A DNA stretch of 37,440 nucleotides from Pseudomonadota bacterium (GTDB taxonomy: Bacteria; Tectomicrobia; Entotheonellia; Entotheonellales; Entotheonellaceae), in assembly GCA_005777235.1 (NCBI GenBank), contig SXND01000256.1, positions 1 through 37,440 of the forward strand, read 5' to 3'. A program made the position numbers and the translations under genes. Shown here one piece after another: positions 25,331 to 33,392 of the stretch. The notes below the pieces were generated by a model. That model made no database searches, had not been told where the DNA came from, and worked only from the letters and a program-made list of their open reading frames with translations. Within the stretch, counting starts at the first letter, position 1; each line of letters begins with the position of its first letter.

Positions 25331-25400
25331 GCCCATGACATCCTCCGCCCCGTCAACAAGGCGGCTTCGAACACCGCAGTGTCTCGGCAGCGCCGAGAGG
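25331..25400. mobile_element. Possible IS200/IS605-type terminal fragment
   Basis: The motif CATGACATCCTCCGCC leads into a CCGCC/GGCGG hairpin (25345-25364) with a CAACAAG loop segment. It is followed by a CTCGGC-AGC-GCCGAG hairpin (25383-25397). TGACATCCTCC next to a GGCGG hairpin is a pattern I associate with the ends of IS605-type elements; no transposase gene is left here. It may simply serve as the terminator between the convergent DUF29 and Omp85-fusion genes. Confidence 0.35.
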
Positions 25401-25508
25401 TAGGTTACGGTTACCATGCAGTATGCTCATCTACTGCACTTCCCCGTTCCGGGACTCAGTCACGGAGCCCACGCCAGAGAAGCGTGCCACTTTGGCAGCG
25501 AGATGACG

Positions 25509-28394
25509 CTAATGTACCCCGCCGCCAAAAGCACTCTGGAACCGTATCCACAGTTGGAACGCCTCGTCCTCGCGGCGCCCCCGCGCATCCACCGGCACCG
25601 CCACGTCGGTGGCGATCTCGAAGCGGAGCAGCGAGGCAAAACTGAAACCGGCAATCAGCCGCAGGCCGGCGCTCGTGCGTGGGCTGACGTCGCGCAGATC
25701 CTCGGTGCGATTCCATATCCAGCCGCTGTCCACAAACGGCGCCACGTGCAGGCTGCGCAGCCCGACATAGCGCCCCGGCGTATCCACCCGGATGTCACGC
25801 AGCACGGGGAAGCGTAGGCTCAGCGTGCCGCCCAGCATGCGGTCGCCCAAGAAGCGCAGGCGGTAGGGATAGCCGCGTATCGTATCAATGCCAGACAGCG
25901 AGAATTTGCGCTGTAAGGGTATGGCGCCAGCACTCCAGCCGCCAAATAGTCGCACGTGCAGCAACGTCTGATTCCACAGCCGCAGATACTCATTGGCCTC
26001 GGCGCGCACTTGTTGAAAGGCTGGGGCCGTGCTACCCAGCAGCGGATCGGCCAGTTCCGCATCCAGGCGTAGCACTGAGCCATAGGCCAGCGGCTCGGCG
26101 ATGACGGTGATTGGCGCACCCACCGGGGTGGGCACGCGGGTGTCCCGCAGGTAGCGTAGCGTCACACTGTGCAAACGGCCTTCGGACGGGCCAAAGGTGG
26201 GGGAGACGGCTTCGCCGCTAAAACTGGTGATCTGGTCCAACCAGGCGACGTTGTAGCCCAGGGTAAGGCGGTGCCCCGGCACGAGATATTGCTGGCGTGA
26301 TTCGCCCAGCGCCCAGCTAGTCGCCAGGGACAAGGTGCGCGCCGCCTGGCGGTCACTGATGCTGAGACTGGTAAGCATGCCACGGAAGGGAAAGCGATTG
26401 CGCAGCAGATGGGCTTCGACACTCAAGCCGTTACTGGATTCTTTGCGGCCCAGGCTCAGCGTCACCGCTTGGTCATCAAGATACAGCGCCGTGAGATGCA
26501 GCCGTGGCGTGTAGCCATCCAGGAAATTGTTGTCCAGAGTCACGAAGGGGTACAGCAAATAGCCGTCGAGGCGGGGAAAGTCGATGAGGGGACGAATGCT
26601 GTAGGGCACGCGGTAGGCGTCATTGAGACGCTGCACATCGGGCAGGTGGTGCTCGGGGTCGAGATGCACATCGCGCAAGGGCGCGTCACTATCCCAGGTG
26701 ACGTTGGCCGTCGGCGCTGTGCCGTCCAGGACCGTATCCTGCACGCGGCCATCGGTGGTGATGAGCCGCACGGTCAGCGGCATGACGGCTTCCCCGAGGC
26801 GCTGCACTTCGACGCGGTGCTGGTAGGTGGTGCGACCGTCGGCAGTGGTCTGCGGCGTGGTCTCGACGCGACCCACGGCGTAGTCGAGCCAGGCGCGCTC
26901 ACGCACCCATTGTTGGAAAAACCAGCCTAAATCGCGGCCACTGGCGGCTTCGGCAGCCCGGCGCACGTCGTCAGTGCCCAGGTGTGGACCGGCTTCAGCC
27001 AGGAGCGTCAGAAAGTGCCGAAAGGCCGTCTCGCCCAGCAGGTGGTGCAGCATGGCGTACACCAGGGCGCCTTTTTTCTCGTAGATGTCCTGTAAGTGCG
27101 CGGCATCCAGGCTGGTGTCGAGCGGCGTGGTCATGTGCTGGTCCAGGCGGTCGGCCACCAGACGGCGATAGGGAATATCAATCGTCTGTTCCCACAGGGC
27201 CAGATTGGGCAGCCAGGCGGCCTTCCAGGGCAGCAAGGTACGGCCAGCGCCATAGGTATGCTCCAACCAACGCACGGCCAGGTAGGTGCTTAGACCCTCG
27301 CCGATCCAGCGCTCAGTGCGCACATTGTAGGCGGTGTTGAGGCCCCAGTGCTGCTGGGCCAGGGTCCGAGTCAGGATGTATTCGGGATATCTGGCCAGGA
27401 GCCAGGGCATGCGCACCAGATCACGCCCGAGAAAGATCAGGTTGTCGGCCACGGTGCTAAAGGGCTGGCTCAGATCACGCTCCTGGACCACCACGGTGAG
27501 CAGCGGCGCCTGGAAGACCAGGCCGAAGTGCTGGCGATAAAAGTCGAGGGCATGCCCCAGGGTTTGCAGCAGACGGCGGGCTTCCGGGGCATCGGCAGGG
27601 GGGGCGAGCACGCGCAATGGGGGCTCATGGGTCAGGGCGGCTTCTTCATGCCACTGCGGGCTCAGGCTCAGGCCCAGATGGTATAGCGGCCCGGCGCTGC
27701 CGGTCAGGGTCTGCTGGCCGTGCTGCGGCGTGGTGCTGCTCCACGGCACGGAGGCGACGACCTGCTGCGTGGCGGCGGTGCTGAGACGCAGGCTGTAGTG
27801 CGCATGCACAAAGCTGTGCAGCCCGCGCACCCAGGTGCCGTCGCGGTAGGGCACCAGCATGGGGTACCACAGGCCATCGAGCGCCACAGTGCCCTGGTAA
27901 TGGCCCCAGTTAAGCGCTTCGGGCAGGTGGGTGCTAAAGGCCAGGCGCACATGAAACGGCTCGCCAGGGGCGTACGCCTGCGGCAGCCGGACATGCAAGA
28001 GGGCCTTATCGGGCACGCGCCCGACCAGCACGGTGGGATCGTCGTGCAGGGTAAAGGGCAGCGAGCGCTGTGCCGCAGCCTCGACGGTCGCGACGGTAAG
28101 CCCAGCGGCCTGAAAACCGGCGGCGTAGCGCAGGTCGCTATAGACCGCGGGCTCGCGTGGATCAGGACGGCTCAGGGTGTTGGGGGGCAGGAAGAAATAC
28201 AGCTCGCCAAGGGGCTGCGCGCCGCGCCAGACTGCCGTACAGGTGATGGACCCCTGGATGGTATGGGTGGCGACGTCGTAGGTGACATCAAGGTCGTAGT
28301 GCACGTCGTGGAAGGACTCGGGGGTAACCGCTTCTGCCGCGCCAGACCATACCAGGAGCAGGAGCAGACTCCAGCCTCGGAACCAATGGGACAT
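25509..28394 (-). CDS. Inactive M1-peptidase domain fused to an Omp85/BamA-type beta-barrel
   Basis: The 961-residue protein has a signal peptide (MSHWFRGWSLLLLLVWSGAAEA) and an M1 aminopeptidase-like region (about 25-480). Its C-terminal half is a beta-barrel of the Omp85/surface-antigen type, with the lock motif IRGYPYR (839-845) in the L6 position and DRMLGGTLSLRFPVL after it. In the M1 domain the zinc motif HEXXH is replaced by RTLAQ (343-347) inside a still recognisable LTRTLAQQHWG, while Glu366 in WIGEGLSTY keeps the exact HEXXH-x18-E spacing. The peptidase is therefore probably dead and may serve as a binding module exposed at the outer membrane. GGAAGG lies about five bases before the ATG at 28394. 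The C-terminus ends FGGGVH rather than the usual aromatic residue. Confidence 0.85.
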   Translation of the reverse strand: MSHWFRGWSLLLLLVWSGAAEAVTPESFHDVHYDLDVTYDVATHTIQGSITCTAVWRGAQPLGELYFFLPPNTLSRPDPREPAVYSDLRYAAGFQAAGLTVATVEAAAQRSLPFTLHDDPTVLVGRVPDKALLHVRLPQAYAPGEPFHVRLAFSTHLPEALNWGHYQGTVALDGLWYPMLVPYRDGTWVRGLHSFVHAHYSLRLSTAATQQVVASVPWSSTTPQHGQQTLTGSAGPLYHLGLSLSPQWHEEAALTHEPPLRVLAPPADAPEARRLLQTLGHALDFYRQHFGLVFQAPLLTVVVQERDLSQPFSTVADNLIFLGRDLVRMPWLLARYPEYILTRTLAQQHWGLNTAYNVRTERWIGEGLSTYLAVRWLEHTYGAGRTLLPWKAAWLPNLALWEQTIDIPYRRLVADRLDQHMTTPLDTSLDAAHLQDIYEKKGALVYAMLHHLLGETAFRHFLTLLAEAGPHLGTDDVRRAAEAASGRDLGWFFQQWVRERAWLDYAVGRVETTPQTTADGRTTYQHRVEVQRLGEAVMPLTVRLITTDGRVQDTVLDGTAPTANVTWDSDAPLRDVHLDPEHHLPDVQRLNDAYRVPYSIRPLIDFPRLDGYLLYPFVTLDNNFLDGYTPRLHLTALYLDDQAVTLSLGRKESSNGLSVEAHLLRNRFPFRGMLTSLSISDRQAARTLSLATSWALGESRQQYLVPGHRLTLGYNVAWLDQITSFSGEAVSPTFGPSEGRLHSVTLRYLRDTRVPTPVGAPITVIAEPLAYGSVLRLDAELADPLLGSTAPAFQQVRAEANEYLRLWNQTLLHVRLFGGWSAGAIPLQRKFSLSGIDTIRGYPYRLRFLGDRMLGGTLSLRFPVLRDIRVDTPGRYVGLRSLHVAPFVDSGWIWNRTEDLRDVSPRTSAGLRLIAGFSFASLLRFEIATDVAVPVDARGRREDEAFQLWIRFQSAFGGGVH

Positions 28395-28497
28395 GCCCAC
28401 CTTCCTTCACATGTACGCCACATTTGCGTCGCGCCAAGCGGGCGGCATCTGGGCTGAGGGGGGGAGGATGTGACGTCGTGTGGCCTGCCCTCGGACT

Positions 28498-28518
28498 CCT
28501 CCCCCCAGCGGGGGGAGG
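28498..28518. repeat. Poly-C/poly-G palindrome (repeat B, copy 1)
   Basis: CCTCCCCCC-AGC-GGGGGGAGG is a perfect nine-pair stem. It is flanked by an outer CCTGCCC ... GGGCAGG pair and lies between the lectin-like gene and the Omp85-fusion gene on the minus strand. It could act as terminator or attenuator between them. The same stem recurs at 35026-35046 and 35365-35385. Confidence 0.7.
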
Positions 28519-28559
28519 TTGGGCAGGTGGACGCCTAGAGTGCGTGCCCCACAACGACG

Positions 28560-29234
28560 TTAATTGACCGCAAAGCAGTAGAACAGCCCATTGCCGCCGG
28601 TGCCGCGCAGGGCTTCCTGGCTGCAACCGCCTTCGGGGCCGCGTGAGGGATGCGAGGTGTTCCACGATTTGGAGGCATCGTCGTCGCGTAGCCCCTGGCG
28701 GTCGTGATGCCCGACCATGGCGGCGCCTTCCCCACTACTCGTCCAGTTCTTACAGGTGCGATCCTCCTCGCCGGCAAAGGCGCGTCCATCGGCCTGCGAG
28801 CCGGTAAGGATGTCATGCATGTTGGGCGTATCGCCGCGGCCGTTCACCGGCTCGCCCTTTTCGGTCAGGGCTGTCTGTTTGTTCAAATTGTTGTCGCTGT
28901 GCAGGGCCTCAACATCCTTGGCAATGACCACGCCTTTGGCGTTTTGCCACGGGCCTTTGCCGATGCGATCCCGGGCGTTGACGGCTGGCTTATCACCCAT
29001 GGCACTGGTGCTGAGGTAAGCCTGCCAGGTGCGACTGCCGGCCCCAGCGGTTTGCGCCAGAGTCTGGCAGTGCTTGTCAGCTCCAGCCAGGCCACCGAGA
29101 TCGGCGCCTTTGCCAGGGCCAGAACTGGTGACAAAAAAGGTCATAGCAGACTGTTGCGCCTGCACGCTGGCTAGCGGAGGTAACAGCAGGGCGGTGACGG
29201 CAGCGGCGAGGGACCATCGGGAAAGCTGGTGCAT
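28560..29234 (-). CDS. Secreted lectin-like protein
   Basis: The 224-residue protein has a clear signal peptide (MHQLSRWSLAAAVTALLLPP, cleavage after SVQA). The mature part contains SSGPGKGADLGGLAGADKHC and RTWQAYLST, then DRIGKGPWQNAKGVVI, DILTGSQADGRAF and a Cys-rich C-terminus ending GNGLFYCFAVN. This arrangement (GLAGADxxC near the front, TWxAYLST, and a final CFA) resembles secreted lectin-like domain proteins of several proteobacteria; paired cysteines suggest disulfides. The start at 29234 has AGGAGA about seven bases upstream. It precedes the Omp85 fusion on the same strand with a strong palindrome in between, so linked expression is possible but not assured. Confidence 0.78.
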   Translation of the reverse strand: MHQLSRWSLAAAVTALLLPPLASVQAQQSAMTFFVTSSGPGKGADLGGLAGADKHCQTLAQTAGAGSRTWQAYLSTSAMGDKPAVNARDRIGKGPWQNAKGVVIAKDVEALHSDNNLNKQTALTEKGEPVNGRGDTPNMHDILTGSQADGRAFAGEEDRTCKNWTSSGEGAAMVGHHDRQGLRDDDASKSWNTSHPSRGPEGGCSQEALRGTGGNGLFYCFAVN

Positions 29235-29544
29235 TACGGTTCTCCTGTGTCGTGTGGAATGCTGATGACCGTGTCGAGGTGGGCTCGACTTCTGGCGCCG
29301 ACTATCATGACGCATCTGCGTCAGGTGAGCAAGTTGCGAGGGATGGCCACGCCCCAGCGCCTTCGCAGCGTCAAGAGCGTACACCCCTGCGCTGCCAACA
29401 CGGCAGCCTCCCCCAGGGCCTCGTCCGCCCCCTCCGGCAGGTGGGGGGCAGGTGGCGTGCGCGCAGCGCAAGCGGTAGTGTGAGGCTGGTTTTCCCTGGC
29501 TGAACGGATACCTATGGCCGCTTTGAGGGGTTGGCCGTTGAGCC

Positions 29545-29700
29545 GGTCTCTACATGCTGCGCCATGCCTGCGGCTTCGCTCTGGCCGACCAAGGCGCGGA
29601 TACGCGGCTCATGCAAGACGACCTCGGTCACCGGAATATGCCACACACCGTGCGCGACACCGCGACTCATCCCGCTCGCTTTGAACGGCTCTGGCAATAG
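29545..29700 (+). pseudogene. C-terminal remnant of a tyrosine recombinase (integrase)
   Basis: The frame ending in TAG at 29698 reads MLRHACGFALADQGADTRLM, then QDDLGHRNMPHTVRDTATHP and ARFERLWQ. This is the C-terminal catalytic end of a FimB/XerC-like recombinase: RHACGF corresponds to HxxR-type box II sequence and LGHRN to the conserved LGH. The nucleophilic Tyr, expected in TVRYT, is Asp here, so even this fragment is dead. A stop codon lies in frame at about 29539, and the rest of the gene is missing. The remainder of 29235-29544 shows no gene. Confidence 0.75.
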
Positions 29701-29725
29701 TGTTGTCGGTCGCTATGGCAGGCTT

Positions 29726-30223
29726 TCATCCGGCCATGTGCCGCAGATCCTTGAGGGGGATGAACAGATGTAGGGGGTCTGCCGGGGAAGGCACGAAGCC
29801 AAAATGCTCATAGAAAGACCGTGCGGCCTCGTCCTTGGCATGGGTAGCGAAAGCCCGGATACCCGCAATAGCGGCGGCGTGCATGGTCCGTAGGAGCGCG
29901 TCCTTGAGTAACCCGGCCCCGATCCCCCTGCCTTGCCACGCGGCGCTGACGGCAAACCGCGCCAAGAGCATGAGCGGCACAGGATGACGCGCTAACCCTC
30001 TTTTGAGCCGTTCCGGGGCATCGTCATAGGCCACCTCGCCGACCACCAGTGTATAAAAGCCGATGACCACCGCGTCGGCGAGACCCGCATAGGTCTGTGA
30101 GGCGTTCGCCTGTTGGTTGGTCAGGGCGAACCGCATCAGAAAACGGTTCAGGGCCTCTTGACCACAATCAAATGCTTCCACCGGATGATGACGCGTCAGT
30201 TTTTCGACGGTCCACGCGGTCAT
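29726..30223 (-). CDS. GNAT-family toxin of a type II toxin-antitoxin pair (TacT/AtaT-like)
   Basis: The 165-residue acetyltransferase opens with the typical VEKLTRHHPVEAFDCGQEAL and NRFLMRFAL. It has the acetyl-CoA loop WQGRGIGAGLLKDAL and the late Tyr in ARSFYEHFGFV. Toxins of this kind acetylate the amino acid on charged tRNA and stop translation. Its ATG overlaps the antitoxin stop by four bases (ATGA), a tight coupling typical of these pairs. It sits beside an integrase remnant, consistent with arrival on a mobile element. Confidence 0.9.
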   Translation of the reverse strand: MTAWTVEKLTRHHPVEAFDCGQEALNRFLMRFALTNQQANASQTYAGLADAVVIGFYTLVVGEVAYDDAPERLKRGLARHPVPLMLLARFAVSAAWQGRGIGAGLLKDALLRTMHAAAIAGIRAFATHAKDEAARSFYEHFGFVPSPADPLHLFIPLKDLRHMAG

Positions 30224-30522
30224 GCTGGTGGGGGCGGAGGCGTGGATGGTTCAAAGATATTCGGTTCTCGCAACAGCCGTTCCAGACGCGGGTGAGACCG
30301 TGGTGCCGCATCAAGGGCCTGCAGAAAGGCTTCCCACTGCGCCGCGTTGAGTCCGAAGCGTCTCCGGTCCGCCAAGGCTTCTGCAGCGCGGGAGAGGGCA
30401 CTTTCAAGGACAAAGTCACTGACCGAGCGTTGCACCGCAGCGGCCGCCTCATAGAGTAGCCGCTTGGCCGCAGGCGTTAAGCGTAAATCCAGTTTTTCTG
30501 AGCGTGGCGTCGGGGTAGCCAT
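30220..30522 (-). CDS. DUF1778 ribbon-helix-helix antitoxin (TacA-like)
   Basis: The 100-residue protein starts MATPTPRSEKLDLRLTPAAK, the ribbon of a ribbon-helix-helix DNA-binding domain. Then come the two helices (KRLLYEAAAAVQRSVSDFVL) and a C-terminal toxin-binding tail with FGLNAAQWEAFLQALDAAP. Such antitoxins neutralise the GNAT toxin and repress their own promoter. The ATG at 30522 was preferred to an earlier in-frame start because it opens the conserved domain and is preceded by AGGAGGAGG. Upstream lies a promoter whose -35 overlaps a perfect palindrome. Confidence 0.9.
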   Translation of the reverse strand: MATPTPRSEKLDLRLTPAAKRLLYEAAAAVQRSVSDFVLESALSRAAEALADRRRFGLNAAQWEAFLQALDAAPRSHPRLERLLREPNIFEPSTPPPPPA

Positions 30523-30550
30523 GATGATCGTCCTCCTCCTCACACAGAGC

Positions 30551-30585
30551 ACTATAGCACGAAACGCCAGACAATGTCATGACAT
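30551..30585 (-). promoter_or_regulatory. Toxin-antitoxin promoter with palindromic operator
   Basis: On the minus strand a -35-like ATGACA and a -10-like TATAGT are separated by 18 bases, ending about 28 bases before the antitoxin ATG. The -35 lies inside the perfect 12-base palindrome ATGTCATGACAT (30574-30585). A palindrome over the -35 box is what an autorepressing RHH antitoxin would use. Confidence 0.6.
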
Positions 30586-30899
30586 CGTTCTGTGTGGGCT
30601 TGTGGGCCATGGGCTGCGTCGTTGCCCCACATGGGTGGTGTACACCGCGAGGGCATCGGCCTCGTCTGCAACGTGTTGCCCCTCGCGCGGCGAGCACGCT
30701 GGAGGACATCGGTGTGTCTGGTGGAGAGCGGCGCGGCACGCCTGCTCAAGCCGTGCCGCGAGGCGCTGGGTTCGCAGAGGCCCTGCGGCCCGCAGGCGCT
30801 GTGTACCATGGTGCCGCGTCAGCCCGGTCGGGGCGACTGGACGGTTGCCCCGACAACGCCGACGGACCTGCGGTCGGGAGAGGTGCTGGCGGGCTCTCT
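30586..30899. other. Gap with terminator-like hairpins downstream of the ThDP operon
   Basis: No gene was seen. Two perfect hairpins lie here: GTCGGGGC, a 12-base loop and GCCCCGAC at 30827-30854, and CTGCGG-C-CCGCAG at 30783-30795. Both are placed to end the minus-strand operon that finishes at 30900. The many open frames in all directions reflect high GC. Confidence 0.5.
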
Positions 30900-31469
30900 T
30901 CACACCGGCTGCACGCCGAGGCTCCCCATAAAGCGGTGCTTGATATACGTCGGGCTCTTCGGCGGACGCCCGGCAGCGCGTTCGTTATCAATCAGCGCCA
31001 CGATAATCCACGGTCCAGGGTGTTGCATGGCCCGGTCAAAGGCCAGCTCAAAGGCCTCTTGGGTCTCCACCGTGCTCACTTGCTCAAAGCCCGAGCCCTG
31101 GGCGAGTTTGGCGAGATCGGTGCCAAAGGCCGTATGCGTCGGCTGGCCGCCGGTGAGTTCAAACTGGCGATTGTCCCAGATGATATGGATGAGATTCTGC
31201 GGCGCCCGCACTGCCGCCGTGGGTAAGGAGTTGAGATTCATCAGCAAGGCCCCATCCCCGTCGAGGATGATGACTTTCTGCTGCGGCCGCACCATGGCCA
31301 GGCCTAAACCCATGGACGACGCCATGCCCATGGAGTTCCACATATAAAAATTCTGCGGACGGTCCTCGGCGGTGAACAGATCGAACTTCGGATTGCCCAG
31401 GGAGGCAATGATCGGCTCATCGGTGACGTGCTGCACGATATAGCGCGTCGCTTGTAAACGGTTCAGCAT
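30900..31469 (-). CDS. ThDP-dependent decarboxylase, beta (ThDP-binding) subunit
   Basis: The 189-residue protein is the C-terminal-type ThDP domain, with the cofactor motif GDG at 71-73 followed by Asn80 (ILDGDGALLMNLN) and WNSMGMASSMGLGLA before it. It resembles the beta subunit of sulfopyruvate decarboxylase (ComE) and the C-terminal half of phosphonopyruvate decarboxylase. It would pair with the alpha subunit encoded ten bases upstream to form one active site. AGAGGA lies six bases before the ATG. The 2-oxoacid substrate is not determinable from sequence alone. Confidence 0.87.
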   Translation of the reverse strand: MLNRLQATRYIVQHVTDEPIIASLGNPKFDLFTAEDRPQNFYMWNSMGMASSMGLGLAMVRPQQKVIILDGDGALLMNLNSLPTAAVRAPQNLIHIIWDNRQFELTGGQPTHTAFGTDLAKLAQGSGFEQVSTVETQEAFELAFDRAMQHPGPWIIVALIDNERAAGRPPKSPTYIKHRFMGSLGVQPV

Positions 31470-31479
31470 GGTGATTCCT

Positions 31480-31998
31480 CTATTTTTCGTCTTTCCATCC
31501 GGCCAGTTGCGTGGACATCAAGATCGCCACCGGCGATTCCAGCGCAAAGGCCAGCTTGAGCGCCCCATCAATGATGACATCGACCTCTTCCGGGTGCGTC
31601 AGCTCAAAACGCGGGATGCGCAGCGAGTCCAGAATTGGCCGGAGGGCCTGCCCCATGGGGACTTGCGAGGGATTGAACTCGCCCAGCTCACCACGGCAGC
31701 CAATAAACATCGGCAGAGGGATTTGATACGGCAGCGCCAGCGAGGCCAGGGCGTTGATGGCGTTGCCAATCCCCGAGGTCGGCAGGAGTACAGCGCCGCG
31801 CTGGCCGCCGACGTATTGCCCGGTGACCACGCCGATGCCTTCTTCTTCACGGGCCAGCGGCAGGAGGTCAAAAAACGGATCTTCCCGTGCCAATTTGAGA
31901 ATGCGCTCGATGATCGAGTCCGGCACGTAGCTCAGAAAGCGCACGTTGTAGCGTTTCAGGTGTGCGATAATACTGTGCGTCCACAAAGTCTCTGCCAT
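31480..31998 (-). CDS. ThDP-dependent decarboxylase, alpha (pyrimidine-binding) subunit
   Basis: The 172-residue protein is the N-terminal-type ThDP domain. It opens MAETLWTHSIIAHLKRYNV, has SYVPDSIIERIL, the activating glutamate region LAREEEGIGVVTGQYVGG (Glu51-53) and LLPTSGIGNAINALASL. This is the pattern of sulfopyruvate decarboxylase alpha (ComD) and phosphonopyruvate decarboxylase N-termini. Two adjacent ATGs (32001 and 31998) are available; the second has GGGAG at a better distance. It lies between the lyase (gap nine bases) and the beta subunit (gap ten bases) in a compact operon. Confidence 0.87.
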   Translation of the reverse strand: MAETLWTHSIIAHLKRYNVRFLSYVPDSIIERILKLAREDPFFDLLPLAREEEGIGVVTGQYVGGQRGAVLLPTSGIGNAINALASLALPYQIPLPMFIGCRGELGEFNPSQVPMGQALRPILDSLRIPRFELTHPEEVDVIIDGALKLAFALESPVAILMSTQLAGWKDEK

Positions 31999-32007
31999 CA
32001 TAGCTCC

Positions 32008-33390
32008 CTATACCCTGGCGCCTTGTTCCGCCAACCGCCGGGTAATCATACTGGCCGTCTGGCGTGCCCGGACAGCCCCGCGCTCGGCAAACTGGCAACA
32101 TAAGCCGGTGTACTGTGCTGGATCAAGCAACTCCTCCACCTGCGCTAGCTGCAGGCGCGCATTGACGTGCGGGTCCGTGGCTAACAACTCGCGGAAGGCG
32201 CGTCCTTCGGTCACCGAGGCTTGCGCCGCATCATACACTGCATCGTGGGCGCGTTGCCGTCCAATCTGCTTGCCAAGTTCCAACATCAGGGCCTCGGCCA
32301 TAATCAGCCCGCCGGAGAGGTCGAGATTGCGCCGCATGCGCTCCGGGAACACCTGCAGTCCGGCGAACAGTTCGACGAGCCGCTGCAGCATGTCGCCAGT
32401 CAGCTCGCAAGCCTGGGCCAGAGCCCGGCTCATCATGATACTGGTGGTGCGGTCCGCCTCGTGCTCGGTTTGCATGGCCTCCAGGGCCAACGGCACCAGA
32501 GCACGGATTTGCGCCGCGGCGGCAATGATGTCCTGCGACAACTTGGGATTGCGCTTCTGCGGCATGGTGCTGCTGCCCACCGTGCCCGGCGGCACCGGCT
32601 CTTCCACCTCGCCAAATTCCTGTTTCATCAGGGTGTAGATCTCACGCCCCATTTTGCTGCCCGTCGCGGCCAGCATGCCGAGCAACGTAACGTATTCGGC
32701 CTGGTGGTCGCCAATGGTGCGCGCTGGTACTGGCATGGACGCCATGCCCAGACGCGCCGCCATCTTGTCTTGGGTGGCGAGACCGATCTCCCCCAGCGAC
32801 GCCAGGGTGCCGGCGCCGCCGCCCAGCATGGCAACGAACACGCGCCCTTCACAACCGTGCAGGCGCTCGACATGGCGGCTCAGTTCGTCCATCCACACCG
32901 CCACTTTGTAGCCAAACGTCGCCGGCACGGCGTGCTGGCCATGCGTGCGCCCCGGTAGTAAGTCGTTTTTGGTACGCTCGGCCAACCCGGCCAGGGTGGT
33001 GAGCAGCGTGGCCAGTTGCTTGAGGAAAATGTGGTGCGCCTGCCGTACCAGCAGGAGCTGCCCGGTTTGCGTAATGTTTTGCGTCGTAGCGCCCCAGTGC
33101 ACATAGCCCCCTGCATCGCCCTCGCAGACGCGATCCAGCTCCCAGATCAGCGGCACCAGCGGATGCCCCGTGCGCGCCAGACCCGCGCGTACGGCCTCAA
33201 GGTCAAGGTAGGGCAGGTGGGCTTTGCGGGTAATTTCTTCGGCGGCGCTGTCGGGAATAATGCCCAGTTCGGCCTGGGCCAGGGCCAGGGCGGCTTCCAC
33301 ATCCAGCCAGGATTGGAAGCGCGATGCCTCGGTAAACAGCGCCCGCACCCCGGGGTCTTGTATGCGGAGTGAGGTGGGTTCCTCCTGCAT
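32008..33390 (-). CDS. Aspartase/fumarase-superfamily lyase (PurB / carboxymuconate-cycloisomerase branch)
   Basis: The 460-residue enzyme carries the superfamily signature loop GSSTMPQKRNP (about 272-282) with its catalytic Ser. It also has the THGQHAVP catalytic-His segment (near residue 148) and the VHWGATTQNITQTG substrate-binding stretch. These enzymes split C-N or C-O bonds (or close a lactone) releasing a fumarate-like product. The C-terminal region around GLCCQFAERGAV resembles the 3-carboxy-cis,cis-muconate cycloisomerase/PurB-like branch rather than housekeeping adenylosuccinate lyase, and the operon context argues against purine synthesis. AAGGAG lies nine bases before the ATG at 33390. 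Confidence 0.88.
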   Translation of the reverse strand: MQEEPTSLRIQDPGVRALFTEASRFQSWLDVEAALALAQAELGIIPDSAAEEITRKAHLPYLDLEAVRAGLARTGHPLVPLIWELDRVCEGDAGGYVHWGATTQNITQTGQLLLVRQAHHIFLKQLATLLTTLAGLAERTKNDLLPGRTHGQHAVPATFGYKVAVWMDELSRHVERLHGCEGRVFVAMLGGGAGTLASLGEIGLATQDKMAARLGMASMPVPARTIGDHQAEYVTLLGMLAATGSKMGREIYTLMKQEFGEVEEPVPPGTVGSSTMPQKRNPKLSQDIIAAAAQIRALVPLALEAMQTEHEADRTTSIMMSRALAQACELTGDMLQRLVELFAGLQVFPERMRRNLDLSGGLIMAEALMLELGKQIGRQRAHDAVYDAAQASVTEGRAFRELLATDPHVNARLQLAQVEELLDPAQYTGLCCQFAERGAVRARQTASMITRRLAEQGARV

Positions 33391-33392
33391 AT

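Noticed and set aside
30577-31347. Several long frames on both strands between the toxin-antitoxin pair and the ThDP genes
   Set aside because: They are high-GC shadows: the plus-strand ones run into the antisense of the ThDP beta gene, and 30.6-30.9 kb shows hairpins but no protein motifs.
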